From Bacillota bacterium (GTDB taxonomy: Bacteria; Bacillota; Sulfobacillia; RBS10-35; JAJYVM01), in the NCBI GenBank assembly GCA_021792015.1, contig JAJYVM010000219.1, positions 1-6,675 of the forward strand: 6,675 nt of DNA, read 5' to 3'. Numbering within the stretch: the first letter of the stretch is position 1; each line of letters starts with the position of its first letter. The position numbers and the translations under genes are program-made. The notes beneath the pieces are model-generated. The model did no database searches, had not been told where the DNA came from, and saw only the letters and a program-made list of their open reading frames with translations. This document shows, in pieces, positions 1 through 5,454 of this stretch.

Positions 1-81
1 GCCGTGCCTCCGTTCTCGCGGATCTTCTCGGCCGGATCTTCTCGGCCGGATCTTCGCTGCCGGATCTTCGCCGATTCTACC
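1..81 (-). promoter_or_regulatory. Possible leader of a minus-strand gene starting left of the window
   Basis: Read on the minus strand, 79-74 is TAGAAT, a reasonable -10 box in otherwise GC-rich DNA, and 11-7 is GGAGG followed by six bases to the window edge. This would fit the promoter and ribosome binding site of a gene whose start codon lies just outside the window. No good -35 hexamer is visible at the expected distance (about 97-102). The tandem repeat at 20-75 would lie inside this leader. The gene itself cannot be seen, so this is inference. Confidence 0.25.
20..75. repeat. 14-bp tandem repeat, about four copies
   Basis: The unit GGATCTTCTCGGCC is perfect at 20-33 and 34-47. It recurs as GGATCTTCGCTGCC at 48-61 and starts a diverged fourth copy at 62-75. 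The unit length is not a multiple of three and no frame through it looks like a protein, so it is probably non-coding. It could be a set of protein-binding sites, part of an RNA leader, or simple replication slippage; nothing here decides between these. Confidence 0.8.
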
Positions 82-299
82 AGGAACCCCGCCGGCCCGC
101 CGGGTGGCGCTCACCCGCCCACCCCGGGCGGGGAGGTGCGGCACGGGCGCCGAAGCCTGCGAGCGCATCGCCAGGACGGGCGCCCTTCACCATCGGCGCG
201 TGACGGCCGGCGTCTGCCTCCACGGCCGCGGGGCGGCGCCGCCGGGGTGCCCGTCACCGTCCGCCCGCCGCTGGCGTGCTCCGCCCCGCGGTGCCTTCC
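82..299. other. Region without a recognisable gene
   Basis: Long open frames cross this stretch on both strands, as expected at this base composition, but none encodes anything that resembles a protein domain and none has a start with a Shine-Dalgarno site. I see no RNA gene or terminator here. Confidence 0.5.
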
Positions 300-328
300 G
301 GGGCAACCGGGACCTTTGGCCCAGCCCC
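300..328 (+). promoter_or_regulatory. GC hairpin upstream of the cpaE-like gene
   Basis: GGGGC (300-304) can pair with GCCCC (324-328). Inside it, GGG (309-311) pairs with CCC (320-322) and CC (313-314) with GG (318-319), closing a TTT loop. The inner part, GGGACC-TT-TGGCCC (309-322), is also an imperfect DNA palindrome of the kind bound by dimeric regulators. It lies about 50 bp before the likely start at 381. It could be an operator or an RNA hairpin; its function is not shown by the sequence. Confidence 0.35.
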
Positions 329-368
329 TCCCGACCGCCGGCCTATGGCGCCTGCCCGCCGCCCTTTT

Positions 369-374
369 TATGCT
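369..374 (+). promoter_or_regulatory. Possible -10 box for the cpaE-like gene
   Basis: TATGCT follows a short T run, an island of AT in GC-rich DNA, and ends six bases before the ATG at 381. If used, transcription would begin at or near the start codon, giving a leaderless or nearly leaderless message. That would agree with the absence of a Shine-Dalgarno site. No convincing -35 hexamer is present around 346-351, so an activator or a different promoter may be involved. Confidence 0.25.
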
Positions 375-380
375 TCTGCC

Positions 381-1526
381 ATGCAGACGAGCTGGATCGT
401 CGTGGGTGCCTGCCGCGCTGGCTGGCACGAGGCGCTGGCCGCCGTGGGTGTCGCCGTGGCGGCCGAGGTGGGGCCGGCCGGCGCGCAGGCCGCGGCGCGG
501 GAGCACGGCGCCCTGGGCGTGCTGGTCGACGACGCCGCGGCGGGGCCCGACCCGCTGGCCGTGGCCGCTGGCCTGGTCGGCGCGGGCCTGAGCGTCGTCC
601 TGGTCGGGGGCCGGCCCGACCAGGAGGCGATCCGCCGCGCCATGGTGCTGGGCGTGCGCGATTACGTGGACGAGCCGTTCACGCCGGCGGAGCTGGCGCA
701 GGCGGTGAGCGCGGCCAACCCGGCCGGCCGCGGCCAGGACGCGGGGCCCCAGCCGGGGCGCCTGGTCGCCGTCTGCGGCGCCCGGGGCGGATCCGGGCGC
801 ACCTGCCTGGCCCTGAACCTGGCCATCATGCTGGGGCTGATCGCGGGCCGCCCGGCCGCGGCGGTCGACCTCTGCCTGGACTTCGGCGCCCTGGCCGTGC
901 TCTGCGGCCTGCAGCCGGAGCGCACGCTGGCCGACGCCTGGCGCGCCAGCGGCGCCGTGAGCCCGGATGTGCTGGTGGAGCTGACGGCGGCGGCGGAGCG
1001 CCTGCCCCTGCGGATCCTGGCCTCCCCCGCCGACCCCTCGCTGGCGGCCGAGATCGCGGGCGGGGCTGGCCGGGCCGGCGGGCGCGACTTCGCCGCCGAG
1101 GTGCTGGACGGCCTGGTCGCGCGCTTCCCGTGGGTCGTGGCCGACCTGCCCCCCACCCCCTCCGAGGGGTGGCTCGCCGCCCTCGACCGCGCGTCCGTGG
1201 CCATCGTGGTCGCCACGCCGGATGTGGCGGGGCTGGCGGCGACCGGCCGGCTGGTGCGGCTCCTGGAGGCCCTGGGGGTCGACGGCGCCCGGCGGCGGAT
1301 CGTGCTGAACGCGCCCTGGGGACCGTCGCGGGTGAACCCGGGCAGTGCCGCCGACGTGATCGGCGCGCCCGTCGACCTGGCGATCCCCTTCGACCCGTCG
1401 GTGGGCGCCGCGGCCGACGCGGGGCAGCCGCTGGCCGGCCGGCGCCACCGCGGCCCGTTCGCGCGCGCCGTCGCGGCCCTGGCCCGCGCCCTGGCCGAAC
1501 CGCAGCCGGCGGCGCGCGCGGGGTGA
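381..1526 (+). CDS. TadZ/CpaE-like MinD-family protein with degenerate ATP-binding loop
   Basis: This 381-residue protein has the layout of CpaE/TadZ, the MinD-related protein that positions Tad/Flp-type pilus machinery at a cell site. Residues 1-115 look like an atypical response-regulator receiver domain, ending in RRAMVLGVRDYVDEPF, typical of the fold's last strand and helix. Residues 128-375 are the P-loop ATPase-like domain: a deviant Walker A (R135-GGSG-R140-T), the Walker A' region with FGALAVLCGLQPERTLAD (168-185), and the strand WVVADLPP (251-258). Both signature lysines of the KGGxGKT motif are arginine, and the usual DLD of the A' region reads DLC (163-165), so ATP hydrolysis is doubtful. 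TadZ relatives are known to carry atypical Walker A motifs. No other pilus gene is in the window, and its other side is not adjacent to a Tad operon that I can see. ATG 381 begins directly at the first beta strand; ATGs at 345 and 276 are possible but lack an SD and add unlikely residues. Confidence 0.85.
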   Translation: MQTSWIVVGACRAGWHEALAAVGVAVAAEVGPAGAQAAAREHGALGVLVDDAAAGPDPLAVAAGLVGAGLSVVLVGGRPDQEAIRRAMVLGVRDYVDEPFTPAELAQAVSAANPAGRGQDAGPQPGRLVAVCGARGGSGRTCLALNLAIMLGLIAGRPAAAVDLCLDFGALAVLCGLQPERTLADAWRASGAVSPDVLVELTAAAERLPLRILASPADPSLAAEIAGGAGRAGGRDFAAEVLDGLVARFPWVVADLPPTPSEGWLAALDRASVAIVVATPDVAGLAATGRLVRLLEALGVDGARRRIVLNAPWGPSRVNPGSAADVIGAPVDLAIPFDPSVGAAADAGQPLAGRRHRGPFARAVAALARALAEPQPAARAG

Positions 1527-1542
1527 GGCCCTGACCACGGCT

Positions 1543-1866
1543 CTAGACCGGCAGGCGCTTGCCGCAGCTCATGCAGAACTTCCAGCCCGGCTCCGCCGGG
1601 TGGCCGCACCAGGGGCAGAAGCGTGAGCGGCCGTGGCGCTCAGGCTCCGTCGCCCCCGGCGAATCCCCGCGCCGGATCTCCAGGCCCTTGGGCCCGTGGC
1701 TGCGCGTCCACAGCGCCCCGCTCTGCTCGAGCGCCTGGATGAGGTAGTAAAGCCGCTGGGGCGGGATGCCGATGTCCTGCGCCAGATCCCGCACCGGCAC
1801 GACCAGGGCGCCCTTGGCGGCGGCGATCCGGGTGTGTAGCGCGTCCAGGACGGCCTGACGGTCCAT
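1543..1866 (-). CDS. Small winged-helix plus zinc-ribbon protein
   Basis: This 107-residue protein has two parts. Residues 3-66 resemble a winged helix: a first helix (RQAVLDALHTRI), then VRDLAQDIGIPPQRLYYLIQ as a helix-turn-helix, then a wing-like stretch ending GPKGLEIRRG. Residues 83-102 form a zinc ribbon with C84-x2-C87 and C98-x2-C101 (FCPWCGH and FCMSCGK). A short, charged linker joins them. DNA binding and a regulatory role are inferred from the fold only; no specific family was recognised. It is the last gene of the minus-strand operon, 29 bp after the phosphoesterase stop. An SD-like run (GGAGGGGGG, 1888-1880) sits rather far from the ATG at 1866; a GTG at 1872, two codons upstream, has better spacing and is an equally good start. 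A -10-like TAGAAT (1898-1893) overlaps the preceding stop and could give it an extra promoter. Its stop converges on the cpaE-like gene with 16 bp between them and no visible terminator. Confidence 0.8.
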   Translation of the reverse strand: MDRQAVLDALHTRIAAAKGALVVPVRDLAQDIGIPPQRLYYLIQALEQSGALWTRSHGPKGLEIRRGDSPGATEPERHGRSRFCPWCGHPAEPGWKFCMSCGKRLPV

Positions 1867-1895
1867 GGCCACGGCGCTTCCCCCCTCCGTCGATT

Positions 1896-2678
1896 CTACC
1901 CAAGCGCCGCCGGGCGCAGATCGAAGAGCGCGATCTCCGGCACGCAGAAGAGCCGCAGCGGCAGGTGCACGGTCCCGAGGCCGCGGCTGACGAAGAGCAG
2001 CGTGCGCCCCTGCCGGTACTCCCCCATGACGTAGCGGCGGCCAAGGCGGCTGGCCGTGAGCAGGGCGCCGAGCCCCGGCACCCGCACCTGCCCGCCGTGG
2101 GTGTGGCCGGCCAGGGCAAGATCGACGCCGGCATCCACGGCTTGCGGGAACAGCTCCGGGCTGTGGGTCAGGAGCAGTGTCGGCGCGCCCGCCGGCGCGC
2201 CGTTCAGGGCCGCCGCCAGGTCGGGCCGGCCGCGGTGCGGGTCGTCGGTCCCCGCGATCCAGATCCCGCGCCAGAGCTGCCCCCGATTGGCCAGCACCGT
2301 GTAGCCGTGGGCCTGCAGCCGGGCCGTGACGGCGGCGCGCCCGGCGCGGCGGTCGTGGTTGCCCAGCACGGCGAAGCGGGCAGCCGTGGCCGGCCACAGC
2401 GCATCCATGCGGACGAGCGTGTCCTCCGTGCGGGGCAGGTCGCGGCCGGCCGTGGCCAGATCGCCCGTGAAGGCGATCAGGTCCGGCGGCTCCTCCGCCC
2501 AGCGCATGCGCGAGAGGTTGCGGCCGTGCAGGTCGGTCCAGTGCAGCAGCCGCACGGGCTCGGACAGGTGCGGGAGCTGCACGGCATGGCGCGAGATCCC
2601 CAGGAGGCCGGGCTCGAGGCCGCCGGCGTACACGCCGGCGGCCACCAACAGCGCCGCGGCCTCGGGCAAAAGGCTCAA
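1896..2678 (-). CDS. YkuE-like metallophosphoesterase
   Basis: This 260-residue calcineurin-like phosphoesterase carries the full two-metal site of the family: D49-x-H51 (TDLHG), G72-D73, G106-NHD (107-109), H172 (LTHSPELF) and GHTHGG (191-196). The order and spacing, with GGLEPGLLGISRH just before the first motif, match the YkuE/YaeI group of membrane-associated phosphoesterases. Some members act on UDP-diacylglucosamine or other phospholipid-like substrates, but the substrate here is unknown. Residues 1-20 form a short hydrophobic segment that may anchor it to the membrane; many relatives have a longer one. The start chosen is TTG 2678-2676, which overlaps the upstream gene's TGA as TTGA and follows GGAG by five bases; this implies translational coupling to the DUF503 gene. 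In-frame codons further upstream lie inside that gene and look unlike this family. Confidence 0.9.
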   Translation of the reverse strand: MSLLPEAAALLVAAGVYAGGLEPGLLGISRHAVQLPHLSEPVRLLHWTDLHGRNLSRMRWAEEPPDLIAFTGDLATAGRDLPRTEDTLVRMDALWPATAARFAVLGNHDRRAGRAAVTARLQAHGYTVLANRGQLWRGIWIAGTDDPHRGRPDLAAALNGAPAGAPTLLLTHSPELFPQAVDAGVDLALAGHTHGGQVRVPGLGALLTASRLGRRYVMGEYRQGRTLLFVSRGLGTVHLPLRLFCVPEIALFDLRPAALG

Positions 2679-2956
2679 AGCCGCTCCGTCTGCACGTCGA
2701 CGATCTCGACGGGGAAGTTGCCGCCGATGTACCGCACGGCGGCGTTCAGGGTCGTCTCCACGTGGCGCCACTCGTTGCCGACGGCCGCCAGACCGATGCG
2801 CGCGTCCTGGGGCCGGTCCAGGTCCCCCACCTCCGCCACGGCCAGCTGGAAACGCGCGCGGGTGCGCGCGACCAGCGAGCTCACCACCGACCGCTTATCC
2901 TTCAGGGTACGCGCGCCGGCGATCCGCAGCACCACCTCCGTCGCGCCGACGATCAT
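2675..2956 (-). CDS. DUF503 / YlxP family protein
   Basis: This 93-residue protein is at the family's usual full length. It shows the recognisable family pattern: an opening strand (MIVGATEVVLRIAG), ARTLKDKRSVV at 16-25, the FQLAVAEVGDLDRPQDARIGLA core at 36-57, RHVETTLNAAVRYI at 64-77 and a closing strand EIVDVQTERL. DUF503 is small and widespread in Firmicutes, Actinobacteria and Thermus relatives. In Bacillus subtilis it (ylxP) lies in the nusA-infB-rbfA region and is thought to be linked to translation or ribosome maturation, though its role is poorly defined. Here it is instead placed between a hydrolase and a phosphoesterase. Its ATG overlaps the hydrolase TGA as ATGA, and its own TGA overlaps the next start as TTGA, so it is the middle of a tightly coupled operon. 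Confidence 0.9.
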   Translation of the reverse strand: MIVGATEVVLRIAGARTLKDKRSVVSSLVARTRARFQLAVAEVGDLDRPQDARIGLAAVGNEWRHVETTLNAAVRYIGGNFPVEIVDVQTERL

Positions 2957-3768
2957 GGCGCGGCGGCCAGGACCACATCGCGGATGAAGCGGTCGCCGTC
3001 GGCGGGGCGCTCGGCCATCACGGAGTGGCCGCAGGGCCAGCGGACGGCGCGCAGGCCCGGCACGGCATCCTCGACGACGTCGGCGTCGGCGACGGGCAGG
3101 ACGCGGTCGCGCAGGCCCCAGCCGAGGCGCACCGGGCAGCGGACGGCGCCGAGGGTCGCGCGCATGTCGGGGAATGTGTAGAAGTCGCGCAGGCCCAGCA
3201 GGGCGCGGCAGCGGCGCATGCTCCGGGCGTAGCCGCGGCGCTCCTCCAGCGGGACGGCGGCCACGTCGTCCACGACGTAGCGGAAGAAGCGCTCGCGGAT
3301 GTACGGGAGCGAGACCAGCAGCAGCAGCAGGCGGCCGGTCATGGGGCGGGCGAAGGAGGGGGGGACGCGGAAGGCGTGCGGGACGGCCACGGGCGCCAGC
3401 AGGCCGAGCGCGGCGACGCGGCCGGGGTGGCGGGCGGCCCAGTCGATGGCGACCATGCCGCCGAAGGAGTGGCCGACGAGCACGACGCGGCGGAGGCCGC
3501 GCTGCTCGGCCCAGGCCTCCAGCGTGTCGGCGTAGTCGGGCAGGAGCTGGGGCATGCGGATCAGGCCCGAGCGGCCGAAGCCGGGCAGGTCCGGCGCCCA
3601 CAGGGCGAAGGCGCCGGCCAGGCGGGTGAGCGTGCCGCGCCACTGCAGGCCCGAGGAGAGCAGGCCGTGGAGCAGGACCACGGTGGGGTCGGGGGCCGGG
3701 CCGGCGACCCAGTGCGCGTGCACGCGGATGGCGGCCCCGGCACCGCTGGCGCTCGGGCGGGGGACCAG
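2953..3768 (-). CDS. Alpha/beta hydrolase
   Basis: This is a typical alpha/beta-fold hydrolase of about 271 residues. It has the oxyanion motif LLHGLLSSG (32-40), DLPGFGRSG (60-68), the nucleophile elbow G99-H-S101-F-G-G, the likely acid D221 (GLRDRVLPV) and the catalytic H248 (CGHSVMAERP). Residues 135-185 form the helical cap, with a hydrophobic LLLLLVSLP stretch. This layout is shared by esterases, lipases and C-C bond hydrolases, so the substrate cannot be named. The start is uncertain. CTG 3768 lies eight bases after a perfect AAGGAGG and gives a natural N-terminus. GTG 3723 would start on the first strand. ATG 3933 would add 55 residues, including repeats of ATPA, with codon use (CCT, GTA, CTT, AGG, CGA) unlike the gene body. 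It heads the operon with DUF503, phosphoesterase and winged-helix genes. Confidence 0.88.
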   Translation of the reverse strand: MVPRPSASGAGAAIRVHAHWVAGPAPDPTVVLLHGLLSSGLQWRGTLTRLAGAFALWAPDLPGFGRSGLIRMPQLLPDYADTLEAWAEQRGLRRVVLVGHSFGGMVAIDWAARHPGRVAALGLLAPVAVPHAFRVPPSFARPMTGRLLLLLVSLPYIRERFFRYVVDDVAAVPLEERRGYARSMRRCRALLGLRDFYTFPDMRATLGAVRCPVRLGWGLRDRVLPVADADVVEDAVPGLRAVRWPCGHSVMAERPADGDRFIRDVVLAAAP

Positions 3769-3776
3769 GTCGTCGA

Positions 3777-3783
3777 CCTCCTT
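3777..3783 (-). promoter_or_regulatory. Ribosome binding site of the hydrolase
   Basis: AAGGAGG on the minus strand is a perfect match to the Shine-Dalgarno consensus. Eight bases later is CTG (3768-3766), in the hydrolase frame; there is no ATG, GTG or TTG at a usable distance. This site is the main reason for placing the hydrolase start here. A chance match inside a longer coding region cannot be excluded. Confidence 0.5.
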
Positions 3784-3787
3784 CCAC

Positions 3788-3835
3788 GCGGGCGTTGCGG
3801 CGGGCGTTGCGGCGGGCGTTGCGGCGGGCGTTGCG
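3788..3835. repeat. Perfect 12-bp tandem repeat, four copies
   Basis: The plus-strand unit GCGGGCGTTGCG is repeated four times without a mismatch. On the minus strand it ends four bases before the AAGGAGG of the hydrolase. If the hydrolase began at ATG 3933, each unit would encode ATPA; otherwise it lies in the 5' leader. Perfect copies suggest recent slippage and possible copy-number variation between strains. Confidence 0.9.
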
Positions 3836-3868
3836 GGTCGCCTCCTGTCGGGATCGCCAAGGAACCGG

Positions 3869-3898
3869 TTCACAGGCCGCGGGCCGCAGGCCGATACA
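3869..3898 (+). promoter_or_regulatory. Possible promoter for the small membrane ORF
   Basis: TTCACA (3869-3874) differs from the TTGACA consensus at one base, and GATACA (3893-3898) is a weak -10 box at 18 bp spacing. Transcription would start near 3905, close to the SD-like GAGGGGGG at 3905-3912. The match is partial and could be chance. Confidence 0.25.
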
Positions 3899-3919
3899 GG
3901 CTCTGAGGGGGGCAGGCCG

Positions 3920-4018
3920 GTGTTACACCTCATGGCGGCCGGATTCACGGGGTTCTGCCTCGGCTGGCTGTTCGCGCGCGCCAGCGGCACGCCCTTCCGC
4001 CACCGCCGCGGCGTTTGA
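3920..4018 (+). CDS. Possible 32-residue membrane peptide
   Basis: GTG 3920 follows GAGGGGGG (3905-3912) by seven bases and opens a 32-codon frame ending at TGA 4018. The peptide has a hydrophobic middle (AAGFTGFCLGWLFA) and a basic end (FRHRRG), the pattern of a single membrane helix with a positive cytoplasmic tail. An ATG at 3932 is an alternative start without an SD. I do not recognise a family. It lies divergent from the hydrolase in a region otherwise without genes. A palindrome, GGTGTTACACC (3919-3929), covers the start and could be an operator. Short hydrophobic frames arise readily in such DNA, so this is only a candidate. Confidence 0.3.
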   Translation: MLHLMAAGFTGFCLGWLFARASGTPFRHRRGV

Positions 4019-4418
4019 GCCCAGCCACCACCGCTGCCCCGGGCCCCACCTCCACCCCTGCCCCAAGCCGTCCGGGACGGCGTTTGGAGCGAGGCGGCCC
4101 AGGGCGGTCCCCGGTCGGTGCCCGATCGTTGTACCCACGCGCTCCGGTGCGGCCTTGGGCACCTGTGGCGCATCCCGGGCGACCCGCGGCATCCGCAGCG
4201 CGTCCCCAGGGGCCCGGCCGACGGCCGCAGCCCATCCCGGGCGGGCGGCCTCCGGCATCCATCGCCCATCCCGGGCGGCCTCCGGCATCCATGCCTGCGG
4301 AGCCAACGACACAGGCCACCCCTACCGGCGGCTGACGGCGCCAATCGCCGGCGCGGCAATGGTAGGGTACCACCGAGAGGCGGGATCCGCGCTGCTGCGT
4401 GCTGAGGAGCGCGACGCC
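4019..4418. other. Intergenic region upstream of the methyltransferase
   Basis: No gene was recognised on either strand. Translations are rich in Pro, Arg, Gly and Ala without domain features. It holds the ~30-bp repeats described separately. An imperfect inverted pair, ACCCCTACC (4318-4326) and GGTAGGGT (4361-4368), flanks GGCGCC and GCCGGC segments and could fold as a hairpin ahead of the methyltransferase. TAGGGT (4363-4368) is a weak -10 candidate with no matching -35. Confidence 0.5.
4170..4294. repeat. Degenerate ~30-bp repeat, about three copies
   Basis: The clearest copies are 4231-4264 (34 bp, with a GCGG-type insertion) and 4265-4294 (30 bp). They share CCCATCCCGGGCGG and CCTCCGGCATCCAT. 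A diverged copy at 4170-4199 keeps CATCCCGGGCG and GGCATCC. The changing unit length argues against coding function. Confidence 0.7.
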
Positions 4419-5444
4419 ATGGTGGCGCTTCGGCGACACATCGGCGCAACGAGATACGGGGATCTGTACCGGAGCACAATTCTCGCGCCGGGCGAGCGGG
4501 GGCCGTTCCCCGGCGACGTGGCGGCCGCGCGCGGGCGGGTGGCCGCGGCAGGCAGCGGGGAGACGCTGCTGCGGCTGCTTGGTCTGGGCGAGGCGGTGGC
4601 GGCTGACGCCCTGGACGCCGAGGCGCGTGCGCTGATCGCCCTGCTGGAGCGGGCGGGCCTGGGCGGGCCGGTGCCCGGCAACCTTTGGCGCACAGACGGC
4701 TGGGTGGCCGTGCCGTTCGGGGCGGGGCACCTGCTGGCCGACTGCCCGCGGGCATACGGCGGGCAGGAGGTCCGCGTCTATCTCGGTCCGGACTCCATCC
4801 TGCTGACGGCCGCGCTGCCCAAGGTGCCTGGGCTGCGCGTCCTCGACATGGGTGCCGGGTGTGGCGTGCAGGGCCTGCTCGGCGTGCCCGAGCCGGCCGA
4901 GTCCGTCCTGGTCGACATCGAGCCGCGGGCGGTCCGCTTCTGCGCCCTGAACGCCGAGCTCTGCGGCCTTGGGCCCCGCGTGCGCGCGGTGCTCGGCGAC
5001 CTCTACGAGCCCGTGACCGGCGAGCGGTTCGATCTCATCGCGTGCGTACCGCCCTATGTCCCCGTGCCGCGTGGCGTGCCCTACTCCGGGGTGGCCAACG
5101 GCGGGCCGGACGGGCTCGGGATGCTGCGCCGCCTGCTGGGCGGCGCGGGCGACCACCTGCGGCCCGGCGGCCGGCTCGTGGCGGTGTGCCAGCTCCTGGC
5201 CGGGGCGGACGGGCCGCTGCTGGCCCGCGAGGCGGCGGCGCTTGCGCCCGGCCTGCGGTTGACGGCGGAGGTCTTCTCGCGGGTGCCCGCGGCCCAGTTG
5301 ACGGCGGAGCTCAGCGCGGGCCTGGCCAGCCGGGTCCCGGGCTGGACGGGCGCGATGCTGGCCGAGGCCTACGGGGCGGCGTTCCGCGACCTGGGCGCCA
5401 CCGATGTGCTCGGGACCGTCCTGCGGGCGGAGAGGCCCGCCTAG
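4419..5444 (+). CDS. Two-domain class I SAM-dependent methyltransferase with VPPY motif
   Basis: This 341-residue protein resembles the MTS-type (HemK/PrmC-RsmC-like) methyltransferases that carry an extra N-terminal domain, similar in layout to the DUF7059-containing proteins of Actinobacteria. Residues 1-135 are that domain, including a small helical part (TLLRLLGLGEAV, ALIALLERAGL) and a WVAVPF/YLGPDS region. Residues 138-285 are the Rossmann-like catalytic domain: SAM motif VLDMGAGCGVQGLL (141-154), acidic D166 (VLVDIEPRA), GDLYEPV (193-199) and FDLIACVPPYVPVP (204-217). The last of these aligns with the usual NPPY but has Val at the Asn position (210). That Asn normally holds the target amide or amine, so the substrate may differ; protein, rRNA and small molecules all remain possible. 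ATG 4419 follows GAGGAG (4404-4409) by nine bases; an in-frame ATG at 4360 has no SD. The gene has no obvious functional partner nearby and ends just before a response-regulator remnant. Confidence 0.85.
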   Translation: MVALRRHIGATRYGDLYRSTILAPGERGPFPGDVAAARGRVAAAGSGETLLRLLGLGEAVAADALDAEARALIALLERAGLGGPVPGNLWRTDGWVAVPFGAGHLLADCPRAYGGQEVRVYLGPDSILLTAALPKVPGLRVLDMGAGCGVQGLLGVPEPAESVLVDIEPRAVRFCALNAELCGLGPRVRAVLGDLYEPVTGERFDLIACVPPYVPVPRGVPYSGVANGGPDGLGMLRRLLGGAGDHLRPGGRLVAVCQLLAGADGPLLAREAAALAPGLRLTAEVFSRVPAAQLTAELSAGLASRVPGWTGAMLAEAYGAAFRDLGATDVLGTVLRAERPA

Positions 5445-5454
5445 CTCCGGGCGG

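Noticed and set aside
300..345. Cyclic-di-GMP (GEMM) riboswitch, because of GGGGCAACC and CGGCCTATG
   Set aside because: The GNRA tetraloop and the ACGCAAAGCC core are missing; only a simple hairpin can be supported.
104..1538. Long open frames on both strands over the cpaE-like gene (476, 475 and 315 residues)
   Set aside because: They are Arg/Gly/Ala-rich shadow frames without domain motifs; the 381-1526 frame contains the recognisable P-loop protein.
1527..1542. Terminator between the convergent genes
   Set aside because: Only 16 bp, with no inverted repeat and no T run.
3788..3835. CRISPR array
   Set aside because: 12-bp units abut without spacers; it is a simple tandem repeat.
2326..3906. 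526-residue plus-strand open frame opposite the hydrolase and DUF503 genes
   Set aside because: Low-complexity Ala/Gly/Arg translation with no domain; the opposite strand carries two clear families with overlapping starts.
3923..4312. 129-residue minus-strand frame over the ~30-bp repeats
   Set aside because: Repeats change length (34 versus 30), there is no SD at its start, and the composition shows no fold.
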